Assembly: GCA_007695285.1 (NCBI GenBank)
Contig: REEC01000122.1
Location: 1-64,000 of the forward strand
Direction: 5' to 3'
From: Spirochaetaceae bacterium
GTDB lineage: Bacteria > Spirochaetota > Spirochaetia > DSM-27196 > PXBQ01
DNA length: 64,000 nucleotides
Part shown: positions 49,810 to 59,068 of the stretch, one piece after another
Position numbering within the stretch: the stretch's first letter is position 1
Layout of the letters: every line of letters begins with the position of its first letter
Translations under genes and position numbers: made by a program
The notes under the pieces: generated by a model
What the model saw: only the letters and a program-made list of their open reading frames with translations
The model's database searches: none
What the model was told of the DNA's origin: nothing

Positions 49810-51162
49810 ATGAATCAGGAAGCCGCACGCAAGATCGCCGAGGCGGCGCTCAAGCGAGTCGATCCGGTCCGGATGATAACGGACTGCCTCTCGCTCACAG
49901 CCGACACTCTCAACATCAAGACCGAAACACAGGAACTCTCTTTTGATCTGTCGACGTTCGAGCGGATAGTCGTGCTCGGCGCCGGAAAGGCCGGTGCGTC
50001 GATGGCGCTCGGTGTGGAGCAAGTACTCGGCGACCGGATCGATCAAGGCCTCATCGTCGTCAAGTACGAGCACGTGCGCGAGCTTGAACGGATCGAGATC
50101 GCCGAAGCGGGGCATCCGGTGCCCGACCAAAACGGTGTCGCGGCGACCGGCCGGCTGGTCGAACTCGCCGAGTCCGCCGACGAAAAAACGCTTTGCCTCA
50201 TGTTGATTTCCGGTGGTGGCTCGGCTTTGCTGACATTGCCGATGAAAACCGACGATATCGAAGTGACGCTCGAAGACACGCAGCGCACCACCGAGCTTTT
50301 GCTCGAGGCCGGCACACCGATTCAGGACATCAACTGCATCCGAAAGCATATATCCGCGGTGACCGGCGGGAGATTCTGTCGCAGCCTTCACCCCGCCACG
50401 GTTGTGAGTTTGATCCTGTCCGACGTGGTCGGCGATGAACTCGAGAGTATCGCTTCCGGCGTGACGAGCCCCGATCCGACGTCATTCGACGATGCGTGGG
50501 AGATTGCCGAGAAGTATAAAATCGCGGACAAACTGCCCGACCGGGTGCGCACGGTTCTCGAAGATGGACGTTCCGGCAGAATCCCGGAGACGCCAAAACC
50601 CGGTGACGATATTTTCGACCGAGTGCACAACGTTCTGATCGGGACAAACGCGCTCGCGCTCGAAGCGGCGCGCCGCGCGGCCGAAGAGCTCGGGTTCAAC
50701 ACGCTTGTTCTGACGTCCCAGTTGACCGGCGAAGCGCGCGAGATCGCAAAGGTCTTCTCGGGTGTCGCGAAGGATCTCGTGCGACTCGGATCTCCGGTCG
50801 CAAGGCCCGCGTGTTTCCTCGCCGGCGGAGAGACGACGGTGACTCTGCACGGGGCCGGGAAAGGCGGCCGCAATCAGGAGATGGCGCTCGCGTTCCTCGC
50901 CGAAGTCGCTGCACGGCCGAACGCGTACCGAGGCGTCACGTTTCTCTCGGCTGCGACCGACGGTACCGATGGGCCGACCGACGCCGCCGGCGCGTTTGCC
51001 TCGGTCGAGGTAGTCGAGGCTTCGGTTGCCGCAGGCCTCTCGATTCGGCGCTACCTCGCGGAGAACGACTCGTACCATTTTTTCGGGAAGATAGACGGTC
51101 TTTACAAGACCGGACCGACCAACACGAACGTGTGCGACCTTCAGATCGTGTTGGTGGAGTAG
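49810..51162 (+). CDS. Glycerate 2-kinase (MOFRL family)
   Basis: The protein has 450 residues. The family marks are VVLGAGKAGASMA, LISGGGSALLTLP, GRFCRSLHPATVVSLILSDVVGD and the C-terminal MOFRL domain with ATDGTDGPTDAAGA. It phosphorylates D-glycerate to 2-phosphoglycerate, feeding glycolysis. AAAGGAG precedes the ATG at 49810; the longer frame would run through the tRNA gene. Neighbouring LarA-like, dehydrogenase and isomerase genes suggest use of a sugar acid or polyol whose breakdown yields glycerate. Confidence 0.92.
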   Translation: MNQEAARKIAEAALKRVDPVRMITDCLSLTADTLNIKTETQELSFDLSTFERIVVLGAGKAGASMALGVEQVLGDRIDQGLIVVKYEHVRELERIEIAEAGHPVPDQNGVAATGRLVELAESADEKTLCLMLISGGGSALLTLPMKTDDIEVTLEDTQRTTELLLEAGTPIQDINCIRKHISAVTGGRFCRSLHPATVVSLILSDVVGDELESIASGVTSPDPTSFDDAWEIAEKYKIADKLPDRVRTVLEDGRSGRIPETPKPGDDIFDRVHNVLIGTNALALEAARRAAEELGFNTLVLTSQLTGEAREIAKVFSGVAKDLVRLGSPVARPACFLAGGETTVTLHGAGKGGRNQEMALAFLAEVAARPNAYRGVTFLSAATDGTDGPTDAAGAFASVEVVEASVAAGLSIRRYLAENDSYHFFGKIDGLYKTGPTNTNVCDLQIVLVE

Positions 51163-51206
51163 GATTCACGGTGCCGCCGGCACGGCGTCGTTCAGTGTCC
51201 GCGTTT

Positions 51207-52499
51207 TCAGAACGGTGTGAGTTCACCATCGGACCCGATGAGTGGCTCCGATCGGTCGAGCAGTTCCACGTCGTCGCGCTTCATCACCTCATCGATCGCG
51301 TTTTCGGAGACCCATAGGTCTCCGATGTGCAGGGTGTCACGAACGCGCACGACGCTAGCGGCGCGTGGGTCGGGTTTGGCGCACGTGCGAAGCGCGTACG
51401 CGACCGCCTGTTCCGCGTCCGATGCCACGGGTGGGATCTTCCCACGCTCGAGGAAAGTGCTCGTGAAGAGATTCGCGTTCATCGCTTCAAAATCGATCTT
51501 CCGGTACAGTCGATCGGTGATCAGATCGGCGAGCCCGACCCCGAGCGCGTTTCCGTGCGACGCGGGTGTGAGATCGGTGCAGACGATCCGCGTGACCCAC
51601 GGCGAGTCCGGCTCGTCCTGCCCGGCGATTCTCATGCGACCGATGATGTTCGGATCCATACCGACGCCGCTGATGTCCTTGCCCATTCGGTCGATGACGA
51701 GGATATCGATCGAGTCGAGCGGAAGCTGCGGCATCGCCGCACGCGCAACATCGAGTAGTTTCATCTCTTCGGCTTCGACGATTTCCGGCCCCAGAGCTCG
51801 AATAACCATCGTCTCGTCGTACGCATTCTCGACAAGCGCGATCCCGGCGCGGATTTTACCGGTCTGAAGTATTTTCCGCGCCGCAGGAACGAGTAGCTCC
51901 TTGAGCCCACGGACTCCGAAGCTGTGCATCGTATTCGCCTGATCGTGTTTACCCAGTCCGATGATCGACATCTTCATGATGCCGCTCTCGATCGCCGCGT
52001 GGAAGTCCGTGTGTGGTTTGACACGATTCACGAGAACGACACCGTCGCTCTCAAACGCGAGCCGGTCCATGAACAAACCGTGCGGCAGGCCGTCCGACGG
52101 AAGCTCGACCGTGTCCATCGACGATCTCACGGGTGCTCCGACCGCGGACTCGGTGATACCGTAGTCCGCGAGAAATTGTGCCTGCCCGGCTGCCGTCCCG
52201 CCACCGTGCGATCCCATGACCGGGATGATGAACGGGTCGGCTCCCGCGCGACGGATCTCTTCGACGAGCGTCGCGACGATCTCCGGTAGGTTCGCGATCC
52301 CTCGGCTCCCGCAGCCGATCGCGATTTTCTCTCCGGGTGCGAACGTGACTCCGCCGGCCGACAGCTCGGATCGAACCGTCGCGGGAATGTCGTCGATTTT
52401 CGTCGCGTCGAACCGGCGGCGAATCTTGCGCATTCGGATCTCGACCGCCGTGAAGCGCGTTGCGGGCCGGGACTTCGTGTGTGTTTGTGTCTCGGACAT
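51207..52499 (-). CDS. LarA-like protein (lactate racemase / nickel-pincer isomerase superfamily)
   Basis: The protein has 430 residues without signal or membrane helix. N-terminal half resembles the LarA N-terminal domain (KIAIGCGSRGIANLPEI, VMGSHGGG where LarA has its first His). The middle PHTDFHAAIESGIMKMSIIGLGKHDQANTMH aligns in position with the LarA cofactor-binding stretch but replaces the usual Gly-rich pattern, so the reaction is probably not lactate racemisation. Two-carbon-epimer isomerisation of another hydroxyacid is an inference. It converges on glycerate kinase and diverges from the Gfo/Idh/MocA gene. Confidence 0.65.
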   Translation of the reverse strand: MSETQTHTKSRPATRFTAVEIRMRKIRRRFDATKIDDIPATVRSELSAGGVTFAPGEKIAIGCGSRGIANLPEIVATLVEEIRRAGADPFIIPVMGSHGGGTAAGQAQFLADYGITESAVGAPVRSSMDTVELPSDGLPHGLFMDRLAFESDGVVLVNRVKPHTDFHAAIESGIMKMSIIGLGKHDQANTMHSFGVRGLKELLVPAARKILQTGKIRAGIALVENAYDETMVIRALGPEIVEAEEMKLLDVARAAMPQLPLDSIDILVIDRMGKDISGVGMDPNIIGRMRIAGQDEPDSPWVTRIVCTDLTPASHGNALGVGLADLITDRLYRKIDFEAMNANLFTSTFLERGKIPPVASDAEQAVAYALRTCAKPDPRAASVVRVRDTLHIGDLWVSENAIDEVMKRDDVELLDRSEPLIGSDGELTPF

Positions 52500-52601
52500 G
52501 GATCATAGTGTACCACATGTTCGAGTTCCGCGGCACCGGTTTCTGCTCATTCGCGACGCAGACGGTAGGCGCGACATCGAGAATCCGTGTAGAGTGTCGG
52601 C

Positions 52602-53660
52602 ATGAGCGACATTCTCAAGATCGGGATTATCGGGTGTGGGACGATCGGACGTATTCATGCCGCCGCGATAAAAAAAGCAGGCAACTGCCGTGTCGTGGCT
52701 GCGTGTGACATCGACGACTCGGCGGGCGCAGCGGTAGCCGAGATCGCCGGACTCGATACGACGTCGTCGGACTACCGCGATGTACTCGCCGACGACTCGG
52801 TCGACGCGGTGACCGTCGGTATCCCGAACCATCTGCACGCCGGCGTCACGATCGACGCGCTTCGCGCGGGAAAACACGTCTTTTGCGAGAAGCCGATCGC
52901 GACAACGTACGACGATGCGGTTTCGATGGCGCGTGAGTCGAAGGTGAACGGTAAGCGGCTCGTCATCGGAGTCGTGAACAGATTTGCGGACTCGGTGAAT
53001 CAAATCAAGTCGATTATCGCGCGCGGCGAGCTCGGCGAGATCTACCAGGTCAACATCAAGTTCAAGGCGTACCGCAGCATTCCCGGCCTCGGTACGTGGT
53101 TCACCGACAAAAAACGCGCGGGCGGTGGCGTGATGATCGATTGGGGAGTTCACTACGTCGATCTCGTTTTTTTCATCCTTGACGGTCCGGACGTTCGATC
53201 GGTGAGTGGGAAAGGGTTCGGCCGGCTCGCGCGGAATCCACGGGCGTATAAGTTTCTCGATATGTGGGCGGGACCTCCAGATTACTCGGGGGTGTACGAC
53301 GTCGAAGAGTACGCCTCGGGCATCATCCGGACCGGCGGGCCCTTCATCAACTTCGAGGGCGCGTGGGCGCACAATATTAATGAACGCGCCGCGCACGTCG
53401 ACTTTCTCGGAGAGACAGGCGGGATCCGGCTCGATTACGGCGGGGGATTCACCGTGTACGGCCAGACAGACGATTTCCTGTACGAGTCACGGCCGATAAA
53501 AAAGGACTCCGACTTCTACGTCAACGAGTTCTATGCTTTCGCCGACTCCGTCCTGACCGGGACACCGAACCGCGCCGACATCGACCAGGTTTTGCCGGTT
53601 CAGAAAGTACTCGACATGTTCTACCGGTCTTCGCGTGAGGACCGGGAGATCGAGGCATAA
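52602..53660 (+). CDS. Gfo/Idh/MocA-family NAD(P)-dependent oxidoreductase
   Basis: The protein has 352 residues. The N-terminal Rossmann fold shows GIIGCGTIGRIHAAAI, then the family motif HVFCEKPIA (catalytic-region Lys). The C-terminal domain contains GGGVMIDWGVHYVDL, the conserved His region. Such enzymes oxidise sugars, inositols or similar polyols. No ribosome site precedes the ATG; a -10-like TAGAGT ends six bases upstream. Two TIM-barrel isomerase genes follow, so it is first in a catabolic operon. Confidence 0.9.
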   Translation: MSDILKIGIIGCGTIGRIHAAAIKKAGNCRVVAACDIDDSAGAAVAEIAGLDTTSSDYRDVLADDSVDAVTVGIPNHLHAGVTIDALRAGKHVFCEKPIATTYDDAVSMARESKVNGKRLVIGVVNRFADSVNQIKSIIARGELGEIYQVNIKFKAYRSIPGLGTWFTDKKRAGGGVMIDWGVHYVDLVFFILDGPDVRSVSGKGFGRLARNPRAYKFLDMWAGPPDYSGVYDVEEYASGIIRTGGPFINFEGAWAHNINERAAHVDFLGETGGIRLDYGGGFTVYGQTDDFLYESRPIKKDSDFYVNEFYAFADSVLTGTPNRADIDQVLPVQKVLDMFYRSSREDREIEA

Positions 53661-53685
53661 TAACCGGCCGAACAGGAGGCAGACC

Positions 53686-54543
53686 ATGCGTGTAGGGATA
53701 ATGACCGATTCTTTGCGGCTCCCGGTGCGTGACGCGATTCGTCGTGCGCGCGAGCTCGGCGCGGAGGGGCTTCAGATGTACGCGGTCGACGGCGAGATGA
53801 GTCCGGAAAACCTCTCGAGCACGGCGCGCAGAGATCTCGTCGATTTTATCCGTTCCGAAGGTCTCGCCGTCGCGGCGATCTGCGGTGATCTCGGAGGTCA
53901 CGGATTCGCCGTCGCGCGCGACAATCCCGGTAAAATCGATCGGTCGAAAAGGATCATGGATCTTGCGAAGGATCTCGGTACCGATGTCGTTACGACGCAC
54001 ATCGGAGTGGTCCCGGAAGACGAGAACGACCCGACGTACGCGATTCTGCACGACGCGTGTACGAAACTCGGCGAGTTCGGCGACTCGATGGACGCGACGT
54101 TCGCGATCGAGACGGGACCGGAACCGGCGGCGCGACTCGGCGGGTTCATCAGGTCGCTGCCGTGCAACGGAGTCCGTGTGAATTTTGACCCCGCGAACCT
54201 CGTGATGGTGATCGGCGAGGATCCCGTCGAGGCGGTGCACGCGGTCGGCGACCTGATCGTGCATACACACGCGAAGGACGGTGTGATGCTCAAGAAAACC
54301 GATCCGGCGACGATCTACCGCGCGTTTGCCGAAGGTGGGATCGAGGATTTTCGCCTCGAAGAGTACTTCCGAGAACTTCCGCTCGGCGAAGGCGCCGTGA
54401 AGTTCGACGAGTACCTCGCCGCTCTTGGCGATGTCGGGTACGACGGGTTTCTCACGATCGAGCGCGAGGTCGGAGAAAACCCGGACGCCGACATCGGCCT
54501 CGCAGTAGAATTTCTACACGAAGCGATCGCGCGCCTCAAATAA
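53686..54543 (+). CDS. Sugar phosphate isomerase/epimerase (xylose-isomerase-like TIM barrel)
   Basis: The protein has 285 residues. It has the AP endonuclease 2/xylose isomerase-like barrel: GIMTDSLRLPVRDAIRRARELGAEGLQMYAV at the N-terminus, AIETGPEP (metal Glu), NFDPANLVM (metal Asp), HTHAKDGV (metal His) and LTIEREVG (second Glu). Metal-binding residues are therefore all present. AGGAGG lies six bases before the ATG at 53686. It follows the dehydrogenase by 25 bases. Confidence 0.9.
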   Translation: MRVGIMTDSLRLPVRDAIRRARELGAEGLQMYAVDGEMSPENLSSTARRDLVDFIRSEGLAVAAICGDLGGHGFAVARDNPGKIDRSKRIMDLAKDLGTDVVTTHIGVVPEDENDPTYAILHDACTKLGEFGDSMDATFAIETGPEPAARLGGFIRSLPCNGVRVNFDPANLVMVIGEDPVEAVHAVGDLIVHTHAKDGVMLKKTDPATIYRAFAEGGIEDFRLEEYFRELPLGEGAVKFDEYLAALGDVGYDGFLTIEREVGENPDADIGLAVEFLHEAIARLK

Positions 54544-54589
54544 CGTCGGATCGTCGCAATCAATCGCGGCAAATCAAGGAGAAAAAAAG

Positions 54590-55447
54590 ATGAAAATCGG
54601 AGTGAGTTCGTACAGTTTTTCCGCGTCGGTCAAGTCCGGGGCGATGCGCTTCATCGATATACCGGCGAAGGCGAAAGAGCTCGGATTCGAGGTGATCGAG
54701 TTCAGCACGATCACGGTTCCGCCCGAGTCGACGCTCGTCGCGTTTGCGGCCGAGCTCGCGGCCGAGTGTCGGCGCGTCGGGATCGAGATCGGGAACTACA
54801 CGATAAAAGCCGACTTCATTAATGGCTGCGACGTGCCGCCTGAAAAAGAAGTTGAGCGTCTGCGCGGTGAGCTCGAGATCGCGCAAATTCTGGGGTCGCC
54901 GAGTATGCGACACGACGCAACGTGGAGGTTCGCGGGCACGTTTGACCAGGCGGTGCCGACTCTCGCCGACGGCTGTCGGAAGGTCGCGGAGATCGGCTCA
55001 TCGATGAAGATCCGGACGATGGTCGAGAACCACGGCCTTTTTGCGCAGGACTCCGACCGAATGGAAAAACTCGTCGCCGGCGTCGACCATCCGAACTTCG
55101 GAATCCTGGTCGACATGGGGAACTTTCTCTGCGCCGACGAAGACCCGACGCACGCGGTCGGACGCATCGCGCCGTTCGCGAGCCATCTACACGCCAAGGA
55201 CTTCCACGTCAAAGCGGGCACCGAACCCGACCCGGGGCGTGGCTGGTTCCGGACCCGCGGCGGAAACTATCTGCGCGGCGCGATCATCGGGCACGGTGTT
55301 GTCCCGGTCCGACAGTGCCTCGAGATCATGAAACGCGCGGGATATACCGGGACCGTCTCGATCGAGTTCGAGGGGATCGAAGATCCCGTGCTCGGTTTAT
55401 CGATCGGCCTCGAGAATCTCAAACGCTACCTCGCCGAAATCTCGTAA
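54590..55447 (+). CDS. Second sugar phosphate isomerase/epimerase
   Basis: The protein has 285 residues, the same fold as its neighbour but clearly diverged. Metal-site motifs: MVENHGLF, GILVDMGNF, HLHAKDFHVK and VSIEFEGIED. AAGGAG precedes the ATG. Such paired isomerases often act on keto intermediates in inositol or uncommon sugar breakdown. It is the last gene of the dehydrogenase operon; the next gene is under a separate riboswitch. Confidence 0.9.
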   Translation: MKIGVSSYSFSASVKSGAMRFIDIPAKAKELGFEVIEFSTITVPPESTLVAFAAELAAECRRVGIEIGNYTIKADFINGCDVPPEKEVERLRGELEIAQILGSPSMRHDATWRFAGTFDQAVPTLADGCRKVAEIGSSMKIRTMVENHGLFAQDSDRMEKLVAGVDHPNFGILVDMGNFLCADEDPTHAVGRIAPFASHLHAKDFHVKAGTEPDPGRGWFRTRGGNYLRGAIIGHGVVPVRQCLEIMKRAGYTGTVSIEFEGIEDPVLGLSIGLENLKRYLAEIS

Positions 55448-55491
55448 CTCATTTTTTCGCGAAAACGGTCGGGAACGGGCGGCAATACATG

Positions 55492-55520
55492 TTGCCTTCG
55501 CGACCCAGTCGTGTTACCAT
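55492..55520 (+). promoter_or_regulatory. Predicted promoter of the cobalamin uptake operon
   Basis: TTGCCT (55492-55497), a 17-base spacer and TACCAT (55515-55520), four of six matches each. The predicted start lies at the beginning of the riboswitch. Confidence 0.45.
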
Positions 55521-55522
55521 GC

Positions 55523-55675
55523 ACGCGGTTCTATCGGAAAACGGTGAGAATCCGTTGCGGACGCGCCACTGTAAGCGGGGACGGGGCATCGCGGCGGCCA
55601 CTGGTGATCGAGGTTACTCGATCGCTGGGAAGGCCGATGCACCCGGTTGATCCGTAAGCCAGGAGACGGGAACCT
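55523..55675 (+). ncRNA. Cobalamin (AdoCbl) riboswitch
   Basis: The conserved core is clear: GGTGAGAATCC, GCGCCACTGTAAGCGG, GCCACTGG, CTGGGAAGGC and the B12 box AAGCCAGGAGACGG at 55656-55669. It lies 51 bases before the first gene of the B12 importer, whose ribosome site AGGAGGT sits between. Ligand binding should block translation or transcription of the transporter genes. I see no classic terminator hairpin after it, so control of the ribosome site is more likely. Confidence 0.95.
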
Positions 55676-55719
55676 ACGTACACAATACCTGTACGCGTAT
55701 CACATACAGGAGGTGCCCC

Positions 55720-56721
55720 ATGACACGTGGCATTTCTCGGTGGGCAGCGACGGTTTCGCTGTTCCTTCTTCTCGGCAGTTTTGTTTTCGCAGGTGGAAAC
55801 CCCGAATCGCAGAGGCAGGAGACGACTCGCGCGGAAGGCACGCAGGCGGCTTCCGACGCGATGTATCCGATGAGCGTGACCGACGCTCTTGGAAACCGGG
55901 TCACGATTGAAGAGAGACCCGAGCGGATCATCTCTCTGAGCCTGTTCAGCGACGAGGTGCTGTTCGATCTCATCGACTCGAGCCGGCTCGCGGGCGCTTC
56001 GAGTCTCGCGGTCGACCCGGTGTACTCAAACGTCGCGGATGAAGCCGCGTCGGTCTCACCGCGCGTCGACTTCAACGTCGAACAGATCATCGACATCTTC
56101 CCCGACATCGTGTTCGCCGCCAACTGGAGCGAGCCGGACAAGATCGCGCAGCTGCGCACCGCGGGCGTTCCGGTGTACCAGCTCGATACCCCGTTCACGG
56201 TCGACGGTATCAAGGACGGCATACGGCGAATCGCCGAGATCGTCGGTGAACCAGAGTCCGCCGACGGTTTGATCGAGAGTATCGAGACGCGCGTCGCCGC
56301 TCTTGCGCGCGTCGTCGCCGAGATTCCGGAGGCCGAACGCGCGACGAGCATCGATTACAACAACTGGGGCACCGCGAACGGTGCGGACACGACGTGGAAC
56401 GAGGTGCTTCGCCTCGCGGGTGTCGAGAACGCCGCGGAACCGTTTCAGGCGGGCGACTTCGGGCAGGTCCCGATGTCGAAAGAACTGCTCGTCGAGCTCG
56501 ATCCCGACGTGATCTTCCTGCCGGGCTACATCTGGGGCGACGACGACGCGGCTGATAAGTTTCGCGCGCAAGTCACCGGCGATCCTGCGTTTGCGGGGCT
56601 TCAGGCGATCGAGTCCGATCGTGTTTTTATGATCCCCGAGTCGCTCAAGGGCACGTACAGTCACTACCTGATCGATGCGGCCGAGTTTGTCGCGCGCCTG
56701 GTGTATCCGGACCGATTCTGA
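55720..56721 (+). CDS. btuF: Cobalamin ABC transporter substrate-binding protein
   Basis: The protein has 333 residues. A signal peptide (about 1-24, SFVFAGG) is followed by a low-complexity linker and the TroA/BtuF-type fold: VTDALGNRVTIEERPERIISLSLFSDEVLFDL, PDIVFAANWSEPDKIAQL and LVELDPDVIFLPGYIWGDD. It captures cobalamin or a corrinoid in the periplasm for the membrane complex. AGGAGGT lies seven bases upstream. It is the first gene after the cobalamin riboswitch; its stop overlaps the permease start (TGATG). Confidence 0.9.
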   Translation: MTRGISRWAATVSLFLLLGSFVFAGGNPESQRQETTRAEGTQAASDAMYPMSVTDALGNRVTIEERPERIISLSLFSDEVLFDLIDSSRLAGASSLAVDPVYSNVADEAASVSPRVDFNVEQIIDIFPDIVFAANWSEPDKIAQLRTAGVPVYQLDTPFTVDGIKDGIRRIAEIVGEPESADGLIESIETRVAALARVVAEIPEAERATSIDYNNWGTANGADTTWNEVLRLAGVENAAEPFQAGDFGQVPMSKELLVELDPDVIFLPGYIWGDDDAADKFRAQVTGDPAFAGLQAIESDRVFMIPESLKGTYSHYLIDAAEFVARLVYPDRF

Positions 56722-57779
56722 TGCCGGAAGTCCGACACCGGACCGCGGCTCCGACCACGGGTATTGCGGTTTTGACCGCGGGGCTCGTCGTCGCGTTCAT
56801 CGCGGCGCTCGCGCTCGGAGCGGTCAGAATCCCTGTCGCCGCGGTCGTGCGGATTCTGGTCGGACTCGTGTCGCCGGGCGGCATTGATCCGGCCGAACTC
56901 GAGGTGCCGCTCCGCCGTGCGTACGCGATCGTGTACCACATTCGGTTCCCGCGCGCGGTTGCCGCGCTGTTCGCGGGCGCCGCGCTCGCGGTGAGCGGCG
57001 CGGCGGTTCAGGGGCTGTTTCGGAACCCGATGGCGAGTCCCGACATCCTCGGGATCTCGGCCGGGAGCAGCCTCGGCGCGGTGCTCGCGATCGTCAGCGG
57101 GGTCGCGATTATTCATCCGCTCGCGCTGCCCGGTGCGTCGTTTGTTGGAGCGCTCGCGGCGGCGACGTTTGTGTACACGATAGCGACAAGCCGTGTCGGA
57201 ACGCATCTGATTTTCGTGATCCTCGCCGGTCTCGCGGTCTCGAGTCTTCTGAGCGGTCTCGTCTCGGCGGTGCTCGTGTTCGCCGAAGAGTACGCGTTGA
57301 GTCAATTCATCTTCTGGACTATGGGTGGCCTTGAGGGCCGCACGTGGGCGAACGTCGTCGTCCCGATTCCGTTTATCGTCGTGCTTGTCGTGGCGCTGAG
57401 CCTGTTCGCGAATCCGCTCAACCTGCTGTCGCTCGGCGAAGAGCAGGCGCACAGCCTCGGCGTGCGCGTCGAGGCCGTGAAAGTCGCGATTCTCGTGCTC
57501 GCGTCGATGGCGACCGCGATGGCGATCACGCTCGCGGGGCCGATCGCGTTTATCGGGCTGATGGTGCCGCACCTGGTGCGAATGGTGACCGGGCCGAACC
57601 ATCGGACGCTGCTTCCGTACTCGGCACTCGCCGGGGCGATTTTTTTGCTTCTGTGCGACGTGATCGCGCGTTTGTTGTTTGCGCCGTACGAGATCAAGAC
57701 CGGCATCGTGACCGCGGTGATCGGAGGACCGTACTTTATTTTTCTGATAATCCGGTACCAGCGGAGAGGCACCGTATGA
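56721..57779 (+). CDS. btuC: Cobalamin ABC transporter permease (FecCD family)
   Basis: The protein has 352 residues and about ten membrane helices. Typical segments: RFPRAVAALFAGAALAVSGAAVQGLFRNPMASPDILGIS, a cytoplasmic ATPase-contact loop near LGEEQAHSLGVRVE, and GPIAFIGLMVPHLVRMVTGPNHR. It forms the homodimeric channel for corrinoid import. Start and stop overlap both neighbours by one and four bases. Confidence 0.94.
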   Translation: MPEVRHRTAAPTTGIAVLTAGLVVAFIAALALGAVRIPVAAVVRILVGLVSPGGIDPAELEVPLRRAYAIVYHIRFPRAVAALFAGAALAVSGAAVQGLFRNPMASPDILGISAGSSLGAVLAIVSGVAIIHPLALPGASFVGALAAATFVYTIATSRVGTHLIFVILAGLAVSSLLSGLVSAVLVFAEEYALSQFIFWTMGGLEGRTWANVVVPIPFIVVLVVALSLFANPLNLLSLGEEQAHSLGVRVEAVKVAILVLASMATAMAITLAGPIAFIGLMVPHLVRMVTGPNHRTLLPYSALAGAIFLLLCDVIARLLFAPYEIKTGIVTAVIGGPYFIFLIIRYQRRGTV

Positions 57780-59062
57780 GCGGCAACGCGACTCCGGTGC
57801 TACGGGCCGAAGATCTGACGTACCGCATCGGAACCGCGACTCTGCTCGACGGCGTCGAGATCGAGCTCAGGCGAGGCGAACTCGTCGGCTTGATCGGACC
57901 GAACGGCGCGGGAAAAAGCACGCTTTTGCGCACGTTGATCGGATTTCTGACTCCGACTGAAGGGAGTGTGACGCTGCAAGGCCGGGCGCTTGCGTCGTAC
58001 TCGGCGCGAAACCGCGCGAAGGTGATGAGTTACCTGAGCCAACACGGCCCGGATCAATTCCCGTTTCCGGTGATCGAGGTCGTCGAAATGGGCTCGTACC
58101 CGGTGATCGGCATGGGCCGCTCGCCGGGCAGCCGCGAGCGCGAGGCCGCTTTGCGCGCCTTGAGCTACGTCGGCCTCGAAGACCGCGCCGATCGTCCGTT
58201 CCCGACCTTGTCCGGCGGTGAACGGCAGCTTGTGCTGTTCGCGCGCGTCCTCGTTCAGGAAAGCCCGATCATCCTTCTTGACGAGCCGACCGCGAGCCTC
58301 GACATCGGGCACGAATCGACGCTGCTGCAAATGGTGCGCGACCTCTGCGAGGAAGGGTTCTCCGCGATCATCGCTTTGCACAACTTGAACATCGCCGCCG
58401 AGTACTGCACGCGCATCGTTTTGATGAACGATGGGAAGGTCAGGGCGGCGGGATTACCGGACCGGGTCTTGACGCGAGAGCTCGTCGAAGAGTGTTATCA
58501 CACGCCCGTTCACGTCGGGAGAAACGACTCGACCGGGAGTATTACGGTCTCTCCGATCCCGCCGAGCGGTGCGGCGCGTGGCCTCCGGGTTCACGTGATC
58601 GGCGGCGCGGGCAGCGGCGTGAATACGACGCGTTTTCTGCACAGGATCGGGTGTTCGGTCACCGGCGGCGTCGCGCACGAACTCGACAGCGACGCGCGGC
58701 TCTGGAAAGCGCTCGGAATTCCGTACGCCGAAGTTCCCGCGTTTGCCGAGATCGACAACGAGGCACTGAGTTCGGCCTCATCGATGGTCGAGACCGCCGA
58801 TATCACGATACTCTGTGCGTTTCCATTCGGGAAAGGCAATGTCCGAAACCTTGAACTCGCGGCACGCGCCCGGCGGCTGATTATTCTCGGTGAGGAAGCC
58901 GGCGGCTGCCCGCGGGAGTTCTTTGTCGAACCCGATGAAACCCGCGCGGCTTTCGACCGCCTCGTTCACGAACACGGGCTCGTGTCGTACCGCGAGATGT
59001 GCTCAACTATCGAACAAGAAATACTCGCGGGGGTATCGCGCAGGAGTGACGCACAGGAGTGA
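57776..59062 (+). CDS. btuD: Cobalamin ABC transporter ATP-binding protein with C-terminal extension
   Basis: The protein has 428 residues, about 170 more than a standard BtuD. The ATPase (1-255) has Walker A GPNGAGKS, the signature LSGGERQ, Walker B IILLDEPTASLD and the H-loop ALHNLN. The extra domain (about 265-425) begins with a Rossmann-like VHVIGGAGSGVNTT and contains FGKGNVRNLE and ILGEEAGG. I recall similar tails in haloarchaeal BtuD, suggesting a corrinoid- or nucleotide-sensing domain; its function is unknown. The ATG overlaps the permease stop (ATGA). Confidence 0.9.
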   Translation: MSGNATPVLRAEDLTYRIGTATLLDGVEIELRRGELVGLIGPNGAGKSTLLRTLIGFLTPTEGSVTLQGRALASYSARNRAKVMSYLSQHGPDQFPFPVIEVVEMGSYPVIGMGRSPGSREREAALRALSYVGLEDRADRPFPTLSGGERQLVLFARVLVQESPIILLDEPTASLDIGHESTLLQMVRDLCEEGFSAIIALHNLNIAAEYCTRIVLMNDGKVRAAGLPDRVLTRELVEECYHTPVHVGRNDSTGSITVSPIPPSGAARGLRVHVIGGAGSGVNTTRFLHRIGCSVTGGVAHELDSDARLWKALGIPYAEVPAFAEIDNEALSSASSMVETADITILCAFPFGKGNVRNLELAARARRLIILGEEAGGCPREFFVEPDETRAAFDRLVHEHGLVSYREMCSTIEQEILAGVSRRSDAQE

Positions 59063-59068
59063 TACTAG

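Noticed and set aside
49429-50391. Minus-strand open frame of 320 codons across the tRNA-Leu gene
   Set aside because: It runs through the tRNA, the palindromic element and the glycerate kinase gene in antisense; no plausible start or family.
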